Below are positions 1 through 6,930 of a stretch of DNA of 8,098 nucleotides, piece by piece. The stretch spans positions 1 through 8,098 of the forward strand of contig CAYTXQ010000036.1 in NCBI GenBank assembly GCA_964441535.1. Direction: 5' to 3'. The notes beneath the pieces are model-generated. The model did not search any database, had not been told where the DNA came from, and was given only the letters and a program-made list of their open reading frames with translations. A program made the translations under genes and the position numbers. How positions within the stretch are numbered: position 1 is the stretch's first letter; each line of letters begins with the position of its first letter. Source of the stretch: CAYNLX01 sp964441535. Lineage in GTDB: Bacteria; Bacillota_I; Bacilli_A; RF39; UBA660.

Positions 1-193
1 TTTCTGTCTGATTATCGGATATTTCATTCTTATTATTAAGAGATTTTAAATCTTCAGTTCCTTTACCAATTAATAATATCCCACTAAAAATAACTCCCAA
101 AAATATTATTATAATTAAAAGATTGACTAATAAATTTGATTTCTTTCTTGTTTTTTGATATTTTTCCTCATTTAAATGTTCTTTATTTTTCAT
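1..193 (-). CDS. Partial single-pass membrane protein of unknown function (N-terminal part)
   Basis: I do not recognise this gene. The frame opens at an ATG at 193 and stays open for 64 codons until it leaves the window, so the C-terminal part is missing. The start is supported by a GAGG ribosome binding site six bases upstream and a good promoter before that. The protein begins with a charged, lysine-rich cytoplasmic stretch (residues 1-18). A single hydrophobic helix follows (about 20-43, with four isoleucines in a row at 27-30), then a polar Asn/Lys/Glu-rich segment that would lie outside the cell. There is no lipobox cysteine and no obvious signal peptidase site, so I infer a signal-anchor (N-in, C-out) protein. 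The visible part could be the anchor of many kinds of surface enzyme or regulator and does not say which. It is transcribed away from the eno terminator as a separate unit. Confidence 0.7.
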   Translation of the reverse strand, partial: MKNKEHLNEEKYQKTRKKSNLLVNLLIIIIFLGVIFSGILLIGKGTEDLKSLNNKNEISDNQTE

Positions 194-216
194 AATTAAC
201 CTCTTTTTCTCAAAAT

Positions 217-245
217 ATTATATCACAATTATACGCACTTGTCTA
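217..245 (-). promoter_or_regulatory. Sigma-A-type promoter for the partial membrane protein gene
   Basis: On the minus strand, TAGACA (240-245, five of six matches to the -35 consensus) is separated by 17 bp from a perfect TATAAT (217-222). A TG one base upstream of the -10 adds an extended -10 element. It lies about 25 bp before the ATG at 193, so the transcript would have a very short leader. Confidence 0.7.
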
Positions 246-305
246 ACATGTATAATGATAAAAAGATAATTACTTTATTAAAGAAAACAATTAAATTAAA
301 CACAT

Positions 306-329
306 AAAAAGGACTAATCGAAAGTCCTT
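306..329 (-). terminator. Intrinsic terminator downstream of eno
   Basis: The minus strand carries AAGGACT (329-323), a seven-base loop, AGTCCTT (315-309) and a run of T ending at 306. This is a 7-bp stem with a U-tract. It ends transcription arriving from eno about 200 bp after the eno stop, just before the promoter of the next gene. Its left arm overlaps the end of the exonuclease-like remnant. Confidence 0.7.
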
Positions 330-503
330 ATATGTTTCAATAACTTTATCATCTTTTACTTTTATTGCTCCTATTTCAATGATTTCATAATAATTAGTAT
401 CAAGAACACTCATCAACAAAATCAAATAAACTTTTGCCTTTATTAACATGAACTTTTTTAACTTTTTGTAATATTTCTTTGTTAAAAGTAATATCATTTT
501 CAC
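321..503 (-). pseudogene. Remnant of a DEDDh (DnaQ-type) 3'-5' exonuclease domain
   Basis: A 70-codon open frame starting at 503 contains, at codons 34-61 (404-321), a segment reading LDTNYYEIIEIGAIKVKD and then KVIETYKDF. This is the stretch that follows the first catalytic motif (DxETTG) in DEDDh exonucleases of the DnaQ/PolC type. The motif itself is absent from this frame. In the neighbouring frame, at 429-418, the sequence reads LFDF. It is joined to the LDTN segment by 13 bases instead of the 12 that would encode ETTG, so the catalytic motif is destroyed with a one-base shift. The frame containing LFDF has no ATG and stops at 402-400. The later exonuclease motifs are missing too, because a terminator follows at once. 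What is seen is the similarity and the frame break. That this is a decayed gene fragment carried in the eno 3' region is my inference. Confidence 0.5.
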
Positions 504-534
504 TTATACTTATTGTATTATACGAATTTAATTA

Positions 535-1767
535 TTATTTTAGTAATCTTTCTTCTATTCTTAATAATTGATTGTATTTACAAATTCTTTCTCCTCTAGA
601 AAGTGATCCTGATTTAATATAAGGAATATTTAATCCTACTGCTAAATCTGATATAAAAGTATCTTCTGTTTCACCGCTTCTATGAGAAATAATACAAGTA
701 TAATTATTTTCTTTAGCTAATTTTATTGTATCTAACATCTCTGTTACAGTACCTATTTGATTTGCTTTCAATAATATAGCGTTACCTGCTTTTAAGTCTA
801 TTCCTTTTTGAAGATATTTTATATTTGTTACAAAATAATCATCTCCAACTACCATTATTCTTTTATCAACTAATCTTGTAAAAGTTGCTAATGATTCAAA
901 ATCATCTTCATTAAAAGGATCTTCTATACTTATAATTGGGTATTTTTCTATAATATCCATATAATAATCCATTAATTCCTTTGATGTTATCATTTTGCCA
1001 TCAAAAGTATACATATTATTATCAGAGTTATAAAATGAACTTGCTGCAACATCTAAAGCAATATATACATCTTTACCTGGTATATATTTTGAAGTTTCAA
1101 TGGCTTTTAAAATTAAATCTAACGCTTCTTTGTTACTTTTTAAATCAGGAGCAAATCCTCCTTCATCACCTACACCTGTAGACAAACCTCTATCTTTTAA
1201 TATTTTTTTTAATATATGAAATATTTCTGAACCTATTCTTAATCTTTCTTTAAAAGTACTTACTACAGGTACTATCATAAATTCTTGAATATTTATGTTA
1301 TTATCAGCATGTTTTCCACCATTAACAATATTAAACATAGGTATAGGCATTCCTATGTGATCATTAGATACATATTCATATAGTTTTTTATTATTAATAT
1401 CCGATAAAGCTTTTAAATTAGCTAAAGATACTGCTAATATTGCATTAGCACCTAAATTACTTTTATTAGGAGTATTATCTAGATTGATTAGTAATTTATC
1501 TAATTCTTCTTGATTTAATTCCATATTCAATATTCTAGGTTTAATAACATTGTTTATATTATCTATAGCTTTTTTTACTCCAAGACCATTATATCTATTG
1601 TTATCCTGATCTCTTAATTCTAAAGCCTCTTTTGACCCTGTAGAAGCCCCACTAGGTACTGAAGCCATATAACTTTCACCATTATCTATAAATAACTCTA
1701 CTTCCACTGTAGGATTACCTCTAGAGTCTAAGATTTCTCTTCCAATTATATTAATTATCTTTGCCAT
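535..1767 (-). CDS. eno: Enolase (phosphopyruvate hydratase), short atypical form
   Basis: Enolase converts 2-phosphoglycerate to phosphoenolpyruvate in cytosolic glycolysis. The 410-residue product opens with the family signature ILDSRGNPTVEVE and carries the mobile SGAST loop (39-43). All the key residues are visible: His153 and Glu162 in the NGGKHADNN...QEFMI region, Glu202 in GDEGGFAP, metal ligands Asp239, Glu282 and Asp309, the catalytic Lys334 (LLKANQIGT), the HRSGETED motif (362-369) and Lys385. It should therefore be active. Two things are odd. EDPFNEDD (282-289) and SRGER (390-394) resemble archaeal-type enolases more than the usual bacterial EDGLDENDW and CRSER/SRTDR. The chain also stops right after RIEERLLK, so it lacks the roughly 15-20 C-terminal residues of common bacterial enolases (about 430 aa). 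The start follows GAGGAG four bases upstream. It is a single-gene unit, divergent from the FemX-like gene, with its own promoter. Confidence 0.96.
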   Translation of the reverse strand: MAKIINIIGREILDSRGNPTVEVELFIDNGESYMASVPSGASTGSKEALELRDQDNNRYNGLGVKKAIDNINNVIKPRILNMELNQEELDKLLINLDNTPNKSNLGANAILAVSLANLKALSDINNKKLYEYVSNDHIGMPIPMFNIVNGGKHADNNINIQEFMIVPVVSTFKERLRIGSEIFHILKKILKDRGLSTGVGDEGGFAPDLKSNKEALDLILKAIETSKYIPGKDVYIALDVAASSFYNSDNNMYTFDGKMITSKELMDYYMDIIEKYPIISIEDPFNEDDFESLATFTRLVDKRIMVVGDDYFVTNIKYLQKGIDLKAGNAILLKANQIGTVTEMLDTIKLAKENNYTCIISHRSGETEDTFISDLAVGLNIPYIKSGSLSRGERICKYNQLLRIEERLLK

Positions 1768-1790
1768 ATAACTCCTCTATTCTCTTGTTA

Positions 1791-1819
1791 AGTATAACTT
1801 ATTTTAGTATTAGTTTCAA
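1791..1819 (-). promoter_or_regulatory. Sigma-A-type promoter of eno
   Basis: On the minus strand, TTGAAA (1814-1819) and TATACT (1791-1796) are 17 bp apart, a near-consensus pair. The -10 is about 23 bp before the enolase ATG, so the leader is short. The -35 sits one base from the -35 of the divergent FemX-like gene promoter. Confidence 0.75.
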
Positions 1820-1820
1820 C

Positions 1821-1848
1821 TTGTTTTTTTAGAAATATATGATATAAT
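1821..1848 (+). promoter_or_regulatory. Sigma-A-type promoter of the FemX-like gene
   Basis: TATAAT (1843-1848) is a perfect -10, preceded by TG one base upstream (extended -10). TTGTTT (1821-1826) gives a weaker -35 at 16 bp. The SD sequence AAGGAGGTG follows about 20 bp downstream. It is back to back with the eno promoter, so the two polymerase sites would share DNA. Confidence 0.65.
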
Positions 1849-1880
1849 AAAATACTTTGTTAGAAAAAGGAGGTGTCTAT

Positions 1881-3074
1881 ATGATTAAAATAATAAGCAA
1901 AGAAGAATTTGAGTCTTTTGCCAATAATCATCCATTAAGTAATTATTTTCAATCAAAAGAATATGCTGAAGTATTGGAAAATTTAAATATTGAATATAAC
2001 TTAATAGGTTATTTTAAGGATGATAAATTAGAGGGCGCTTCTTTAATAATTCTTAAAACATACGGAGTAAAATATAAATATGGGTATTCTCCTAAAGGAT
2101 TCTTGATAGATTATTATAATATGGAACTATTTAAAACTTTTACTAAAGAATTAAAAGAATATTATATAAAGAAAAATGTTGTATTTATTAAAATTAATCC
2201 AGAAATTTTTATAGGAGATATAAGTAAAGAGAATTTATCATGTAAATATAATTCCAATTTAATATTAACAAGTCATTTTAGCAGTTGTGGATATAGAAAA
2301 ATAGATGAAAAGAAAACTTTACTTGTAGAAGAAAATTATAGTACTATCGTTAATTTAGAAACTTTTAAAAATAAGGAATCTAAATCAAGATATATAAAAG
2401 CTAGAGATAAAGGTCTTTATATTGAAAAGGGAAATAAAGATAGTATTCTTCAAATATTTGACTTTATTAAAGATGAAAATCATTCTCTTAGCGATTACTT
2501 TAATTTTTATAATATATTCAGTAAAAATGATTTAATAGATGTATTTTTAATAAAAATAAACTTTGAAGAATATATATCAGGTTCTAGAAATCTTTATGTT
2601 AATGAAAACGAAAAGAATGAATATTTAAATAAATTATTGCTTATACATAATACAGAAAGAAATTTAAAAGAGAAAATGGAATCAGATAAAATATTAGAAG
2701 AAAGTAAAATAGATTTAAATAGATCATTACAGTATCGTGGTAGGGAATCCAAATGTGTAGGCGGTATTATTACTTTAAAATATAATGGAAGAATTATAAT
2801 ATTATCTTCCGGATATGACGAAGAGTATAGTTTTTTTGAAATTAAGGATTTTATGTATTATGAACTGTTTAAATTCTATAATAAGACTTTTAAATATGTA
2901 GATTTAGATGGTATTAAATCTACAGAAAGTATAGACCCTAAATATAAAAAGTTAGATAGATTTAAAGTTGATACTTCTACAGATATAGTTGAATTAATAG
3001 GAGAATATGATTTAATATTAAATGAAACTGTATATAGTAATATGAAAAGAAAAGATGTTAAATTTGATATTTAG
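1881..3074 (+). CDS. FemAB/FemX-family peptidoglycan bridge aminoacyltransferase
   Basis: This 397-residue protein belongs to the FemABX group. Those enzymes use aminoacyl-tRNA to add bridge amino acids to the lipid-linked peptidoglycan precursor at the cytoplasmic membrane face. The start at 1881 is chosen because AAGGAGGTG lies five bases upstream; an in-frame ATG at 1857 has no such site and would place the SD inside the gene. The N-terminal GNAT-like half has the family's patterns: a YFQSKEYAEVL segment (22-32), GYSPKGFLIDYY (68-79) and FIKINPE (102-108). Residues about 229-285 are rich in Lys, Glu and Leu and fit the paired-helix coiled-coil arm. The C-terminal half has SSGYDEEY (309-316), a DLDGI segment (341-345) and the closing FKVD...ELIGEYDLILN (361-381). 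There is no signal peptide or membrane segment. The exact amino acid added cannot be told. The gene is a lone unit, divergent from eno and convergent with tuf, and its terminator overlaps its own 3' end. Confidence 0.88.
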   Translation: MIKIISKEEFESFANNHPLSNYFQSKEYAEVLENLNIEYNLIGYFKDDKLEGASLIILKTYGVKYKYGYSPKGFLIDYYNMELFKTFTKELKEYYIKKNVVFIKINPEIFIGDISKENLSCKYNSNLILTSHFSSCGYRKIDEKKTLLVEENYSTIVNLETFKNKESKSRYIKARDKGLYIEKGNKDSILQIFDFIKDENHSLSDYFNFYNIFSKNDLIDVFLIKINFEEYISGSRNLYVNENEKNEYLNKLLLIHNTERNLKEKMESDKILEESKIDLNRSLQYRGRESKCVGGIITLKYNGRIIILSSGYDEEYSFFEIKDFMYYELFKFYNKTFKYVDLDGIKSTESIDPKYKKLDRFKVDTSTDIVELIGEYDLILNETVYSNMKRKDVKFDI

Positions 3075-3083
3075 CATCTTTTT
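3051..3083 (+). terminator. Terminator of the FemX-like gene, overlapping its last codons
   Basis: AAAGATGTTAAA (3051-3062) pairs with TTTAGCATCTTT (3070-3081) through a 7-base loop. In RNA this is a continuous 12-bp stem with one G-U pair, followed by further T bases to 3083. The stop codon TAG (3072-3074) lies in the right arm, so the final seven codons and the stop are part of the hairpin. Confidence 0.75.
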
Positions 3084-3096
3084 ATATTTATACACT

Positions 3097-3119
3097 AAAA
3101 AAGCGAATATTTCGCTTTT
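3097..3119 (-). terminator. Terminator of tuf (str operon), probably bidirectional
   Basis: AAAAGCGAA (3099-3107), loop TAT and TTCGCTTTT (3111-3119) form a perfect 9-bp stem. It begins 12 bases after the tuf stop on the minus strand and is followed there by T bases to 3097. The plus strand also has T residues in the arm and just beyond, so it can back up the terminator of the convergent FemX-like gene. Confidence 0.85.
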
Positions 3120-3130
3120 AATTTGAATTA

Positions 3131-4297
3131 TTATTCAATAATTTCAGATACAACTCCAGCTCCAACAGTACGTCCGCCTTCTCTAATAGAGAACTTAGTA
3201 CCATTTTCAAGAGCAATTGGAGCTATTAATTCAACTGTCATATCTACATTGTCTCCAGGCATAACCATTTCAACACCTTGTGGTAATTGAATTACACCAG
3301 TAACATCTGTAGTTCTGAAGTAAAATTGTGGTCTGTAGTTTGAGAAGAATGGAGTATGACGTCCGCCTTCTTCTTTAGATAATATATATACTCCTGCTTT
3401 GAACTTTTTATGTGGAGTAACTGAACCTGGTTTTGAAATTACTTGTCCACGTTCAATATCCTCACGAGCAACACCACGTAGTAATATACCAGCATTGTCT
3501 CCAGCTTGAGCAAAATCTAATTGTTTTCTGAACATTTCTATTCCTGTAACAACTGATTTCTTAGTATCTTTTAAACCAACAATTTCAACATCATCGTTTA
3601 ATTTAATTTGTCCACGTTCAACACGTCCAGTAGCAACTGTACCACGTCCAGATATTGTGAAAACATCTTCAACACTCATTAAGAAAGGTTTATCAGTTTC
3701 TCTTACTGGATCTTCAATATAATCATCAACTGCTGTCATTAATTCTTTAATAGATTCAACTGCTTTTTCGTCTCCTTCAAGAGCCTTTAAAGCTGAACCT
3801 TTAATTATAGGACAATCAACATCAAATTTATATTCTGCTAATAATTCTCTAATTTCCATTTCTACTAAGTCAAGAATTTCTGGATCATCTACTTGATCAC
3901 ATTTATTCATATAAACTACGATCTTTGGAACTCCAACTTGTCCTGCTAGTAAAATATGTTCTCTTGTCTGTGGCATTGCACCATCAGCAGCAGAAACTAC
4001 TAATATAGCGCCATCCATTTGAGCTGCACCAGTAATCATGTTTTTAACATAGTCAGCATGTCCTGGACAGTCTACGTGAGCATAATGACGTTTTGGCGTT
4101 TCATACTCAACGTGAGAAGTATTAATTGTAATACCTCTTTCTCTTTCTTCTGGAGCCTTATCAATATTTTCATAAGAAATATATTGCCCAAAATATTTTG
4201 TAATTGCAGCTGTTAAAGTTGTTTTACCATGATCTACGTGACCTATAGTACCAATATTAACATGTGGTTTTGAACGATCAAATTTTTGTCTTGCCAT
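3131..4297 (-). CDS. tuf: Elongation factor Tu
   Basis: EF-Tu is the GTPase that brings aminoacyl-tRNA to the ribosomal A site. The 388-residue chain shows the whole family pattern. The G domain (about 1-200) has GHVDHGKT (19-26), RGITIN (54-59), DCPGH (77-81, with catalytic His81), NKCD (131-134) and SAL (168-170). Domains II and III follow, with GRGTVATGRVERG, GGRHTPFFSNYRPQFYFRTTDVTG and the C-terminal IREGGRTVGAGVV. It is about eight residues shorter than Bacillus EF-Tu. By eye most of this is a roughly six-residue deletion between the first helix and the effector region (AITKYFGQYISYENID, 31-46). The start has a strong AAGGAGG site. It is the last gene of the str operon, 69 bp after fusA, with an additional promoter in the gap and a strong terminator after the stop. 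Confidence 0.98.
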   Translation of the reverse strand: MARQKFDRSKPHVNIGTIGHVDHGKTTLTAAITKYFGQYISYENIDKAPEERERGITINTSHVEYETPKRHYAHVDCPGHADYVKNMITGAAQMDGAILVVSAADGAMPQTREHILLAGQVGVPKIVVYMNKCDQVDDPEILDLVEMEIRELLAEYKFDVDCPIIKGSALKALEGDEKAVESIKELMTAVDDYIEDPVRETDKPFLMSVEDVFTISGRGTVATGRVERGQIKLNDDVEIVGLKDTKKSVVTGIEMFRKQLDFAQAGDNAGILLRGVAREDIERGQVISKPGSVTPHKKFKAGVYILSKEEGGRHTPFFSNYRPQFYFRTTDVTGVIQLPQGVEMVMPGDNVDMTVELIAPIALENGTKFSIREGGRTVGAGVVSEIIE

Positions 4298-4328
4298 TTT
4301 ATTTTCCTCCTTTTTCTAACACATATTT

Positions 4329-4357
4329 ATTTTATCTAATGCTTGAAAATATTTCAA
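4329..4357 (-). promoter_or_regulatory. Internal sigma-A-type promoter in front of tuf
   Basis: In the fusA-tuf gap the minus strand has TTGAAA (4352-4357), exactly 17 bp, then TAAAAT (4329-4334). This near-consensus pair would start RNA about 25 bases before the tuf ATG. It would let tuf be made in excess over S12, S7 and EF-G, as the cell needs. The -35 lies in one arm of a perfect inverted repeat. Confidence 0.7.
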
Positions 4358-4358
4358 G
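4342..4358. repeat. Perfect 7-bp inverted repeat over the tuf -35 region
   Basis: CTTGAAA, spacer TAT, TTTCAAG (minus-strand reading, 4358 to 4342) is a perfect dyad of 17 bp in the fusA-tuf gap. As DNA it could be an operator covering the -35 box. In read-through RNA from fusA it would form a short hairpin that could act in processing. It lacks a U-run, so I do not call it a terminator. Confidence 0.6.
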
Positions 4359-4366
4359 TATTATTT

Positions 4367-6439
4367 TTAATTAATGCCGTTTTTCTTAATTATTTCTTCG
4401 GCTATTGATTTTGGAACTTCTTCATAATGATCAAAGAATGGTATAAATGTTCCTCTTCCTTGAGTATTACTTCTTAAAGAAGTTGCAAGTCCAAACATTT
4501 CAGATAATGGCATCATTACACTGATTTGTAGGACATTCCCTCTTGCTTCCTGACCAAGAGGTTTTCCTCTTCTACTTGTTAAATCTCCCATAACATTTCC
4601 AAAATATTCTTCTGGTGTTACAACAGCAACTTTCATTATAGGTTCAAGTAAAATTGGTTTACATTTATTTTTAGCTTCTTTTAAAGATAATGAAGCAGCT
4701 ATTTTAAATGCCATTTCAGATGAGTCTACATCATGATATGATCCATCATATAATGTAGCTTTTACATCTACCATAGGATATCCTGCTAAAATTCCTCCAG
4801 CCATGGCCTCTTGTAATCCTTTATCAGTCACTGGAATATATTCACGAGGAACAACTCCACCTACTATAGCATCTACGAATTCATAACCTTTATCACGATT
4901 TGGTTCGAATTTAATCCAAACATGTCCATATTGTCCACGTCCACCAGATTGTTTAATGTATTTACCTTCACATTCACCTACAGTGGTTAAAGTTTCACGG
5001 TATGCTACCTGTGGTTTACCAATATTAGCCTCTACTTTAAATTCTCTTTTCATTCTGTCTACTAAAACATCTAAGTGTAATTCACCCATACCACTTATAA
5101 CAGTCTGTCCTGTTTCGTGATCTGTTCTAGTTCTAAATGTAGGATCTTCTTCCGCTAATCTTTGTAAAGCCAAAGCCATTCTATCTTGATCATCTTTACT
5201 CTTTGGTTCAATTGCCAAATCTATAACTGGTTCTGGGAATTCCATACCCTTCATAACTACTGGATTTTTTTCTGAACATAAAGTATCAGCAGTAGCAGTA
5301 TTCTTTAACCCAACAGCAGCAGCAATTTCCCCTGTATATACAGCATTTATTTCTTTTCTGTTATTAGCGTGCATTTGTAATATACGACCAATTCTTTCTT
5401 TAGTACCCTTAGTAGAATTATAAACATAACTACCACTTTCTAAGTATCCAGAGTAAACTCTGAAGAAAGATAATTTTCCTACAAATGGATCTGCCATTAT
5501 TTTGAATGCTAATGCTGTAAAAGGTTCTTCATCACTAGGTTGTCTTAATACATCATTACCCCTTTCATCTATACATTCTATAGCTTCTACATCAGTAGGA
5601 GCCGGTAAGTAATCAATTATTGCATCAAGTGCAAATTTAATACCCATATTACGTTTTGCACTACCACATAAAACTGGGAAAAACTTAACTTCCAAAGTTC
5701 CTTTTCTAATTGCTCTTTTAATATCTTTAATATCCAATTCCTTACCATCTAGGTAATTCATCATCAATTCATCATCAAATTCAGCAACAGTTTCTATCAA
5801 TTCTGATCTTTTAAGCTCGATAGTATCTTTTAAATCTTCTGGAATTTCTATTTCAGTGAAATTTTCATGTTCTTCACTATCATAATGGTAAGCTTTTCTT
5901 TCAACTATATCAATGATACCATTAAAAGTCTCTTCAGCTCCAATAGGATAAACAATAGGTTTTGCTAAAACTCCTAAACGCTGTTCTATAGTCTTTAAAC
6001 TATATTCAAAGTTCGCTCCTAAAGTATCCATCTTATTAGCAAATATCATTCTTGGTACTTTAAAATCTGTAGCCTGTCTCCAAACTGTTTCAGTTTGAGG
6101 TTCAACTCCTGCCTGAGCATCAAGTAAAGTAATAGCTCCATCAAGAACTCTTAAACTTCTTTCAACTTCTACAGTAAAGTCTACGTGGCCTGGAGTATCT
6201 ATTATATTATATCTATAACCTTTCCAATGAACTGTAGTAGCAGCAGAAGTAATTGTTATACCTCTTTCTTTTTCCTGTTCCATCCAATCCATTTGGGAAG
6301 CTCCATCATGAGTTTCGCCTATTTTATGAGTTACACCCGCATGAAATAATATTCTTTCTGTAAATGTGGTTTTTCCGGCATCAATGTGAGCCATTATACC
6401 TACATTTCTAATTTTATCAATTGTAACATCTCTTGTCAT
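4367..6439 (-). CDS. fusA: Elongation factor G
   Basis: EF-G is the GTPase that drives translocation of tRNA and mRNA on the ribosome. The 690-residue protein has the usual five-domain length. The G domain shows AHIDAGKTT (17-25), RGITIT (59-64), DTPGH (81-85), NKMD (135-138) and GSAKRN (259-264). Domain II runs about 285-400. Domain III contains AEEDPTF and GMGELHL. Domain IV (about 480-605) has GGRGQYGHV (499-507) and the tip loop YHDVDSSEMAF with His569. Domain V ends in SNTQGRGTF and FDHYEEVPKSIAEEII. The intact HIDAGKTT and tip residues fit the main translocase rather than a resistance paralogue such as Tet(M). It starts nine bases after the rpsG stop. Its SD (GGTAGGA) is weak and overlaps the rpsG stop codon, which suggests translational coupling. 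Confidence 0.98.
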   Translation of the reverse strand: MTRDVTIDKIRNVGIMAHIDAGKTTFTERILFHAGVTHKIGETHDGASQMDWMEQEKERGITITSAATTVHWKGYRYNIIDTPGHVDFTVEVERSLRVLDGAITLLDAQAGVEPQTETVWRQATDFKVPRMIFANKMDTLGANFEYSLKTIEQRLGVLAKPIVYPIGAEETFNGIIDIVERKAYHYDSEEHENFTEIEIPEDLKDTIELKRSELIETVAEFDDELMMNYLDGKELDIKDIKRAIRKGTLEVKFFPVLCGSAKRNMGIKFALDAIIDYLPAPTDVEAIECIDERGNDVLRQPSDEEPFTALAFKIMADPFVGKLSFFRVYSGYLESGSYVYNSTKGTKERIGRILQMHANNRKEINAVYTGEIAAAVGLKNTATADTLCSEKNPVVMKGMEFPEPVIDLAIEPKSKDDQDRMALALQRLAEEDPTFRTRTDHETGQTVISGMGELHLDVLVDRMKREFKVEANIGKPQVAYRETLTTVGECEGKYIKQSGGRGQYGHVWIKFEPNRDKGYEFVDAIVGGVVPREYIPVTDKGLQEAMAGGILAGYPMVDVKATLYDGSYHDVDSSEMAFKIAASLSLKEAKNKCKPILLEPIMKVAVVTPEEYFGNVMGDLTSRRGKPLGQEARGNVLQISVMMPLSEMFGLATSLRSNTQGRGTFIPFFDHYEEVPKSIAEEIIKKNGIN

Positions 6440-6448
6440 AGTTTAGTC

Positions 6449-6916
6449 CTACCATCTATAATGAGCAAATGCCTTATTTGCTTCTGCCATTTTATGAGTA
6501 TCTTCTCTTTTCTTAACTGCTCCACCAATACCATTTGAAGCATCTATTATTTCATGGGCTAACTTCTCAGCCATACCTTTACCATTTCTTGTTTTAGCAT
6601 AATTTATTAACCAACGAAGTGCTAAAGACTTACCTCTTTGATCACTAACTTCAATTGGAACTTGACAGTTAGTTCCACCAACTCTTCTAGATTTAACTTC
6701 TAAAGCCGGTTCTATATTCTTTAAAGCCTTATTATAAACATCCACTGGATTTTCTTTTGTTTCTTCTTTAATTATTTCAAATGCTTTATATAATATTTTA
6801 CTAGCAGTTCCTCTTTTTCCATCATTCATAATTTGATTTATTAATTTTGTAACAATTTTAGAATTATAAATAGGATCTGGTAAAACATCACGTTTTTCTG
6901 CACGTCTTTTACGCAT
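6449..6916 (-). CDS. rpsG: Small-subunit ribosomal protein S7
   Basis: S7 binds the 3' major domain of 16S rRNA and starts assembly of the 30S head near the exit site. The 155-residue length matches the bacterial family (155-156). The N-terminal MRKRRAEKRDVLPDPIYNS, the central VKSRRVGGTNCQVPIEVS (74-91), LRWLINYAKTR and the ending EANKAFAHYRW are all standard. The start is fixed by AAGGAGAT just upstream of the ATG. It lies 14 bases after the rpsL stop, whose TAA immediately precedes this SD. S7 is the classic feedback regulator of the str operon in Escherichia coli through the rpsL-rpsG gap. Here that gap is too short for the same structure, so any control would have to be elsewhere. Confidence 0.98.
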   Translation of the reverse strand: MRKRRAEKRDVLPDPIYNSKIVTKLINQIMNDGKRGTASKILYKAFEIIKEETKENPVDVYNKALKNIEPALEVKSRRVGGTNCQVPIEVSDQRGKSLALRWLINYAKTRNGKGMAEKLAHEIIDASNGIGGAVKKREDTHKMAEANKAFAHYRW

Positions 6917-6930
6917 ATTTATCTCCTTCC

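Noticed and set aside
251..256. TATAAT on the plus strand upstream of the eno terminator
   Set aside because: No -35 at the proper distance and no plus-strand gene downstream for it to serve.
517..522. TATAAT on the minus strand just after eno, possible promoter for the exonuclease remnant
   Set aside because: No acceptable -35 at 16-18 bp, and such hexamers are expected by chance in DNA this AT-rich.
981..1181. Open plus-strand frame of 66 codons inside eno
   Set aside because: It is antisense to the conserved enolase coding sequence, has no ribosome binding site and a composition typical of a shadow frame.
4019..4216. Open plus-strand frame of 65 codons inside tuf
   Set aside because: Antisense to the invariant G-domain of EF-Tu; no start signals and no recognisable protein features.
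4367..6439. Tet(M)-like ribosomal protection protein instead of EF-G
   Set aside because: Position in the str operon, standard domain lengths and EF-G signatures (AHIDAGKTT, QGRGTF, YEEVPKSIAEEI) all indicate the housekeeping factor.
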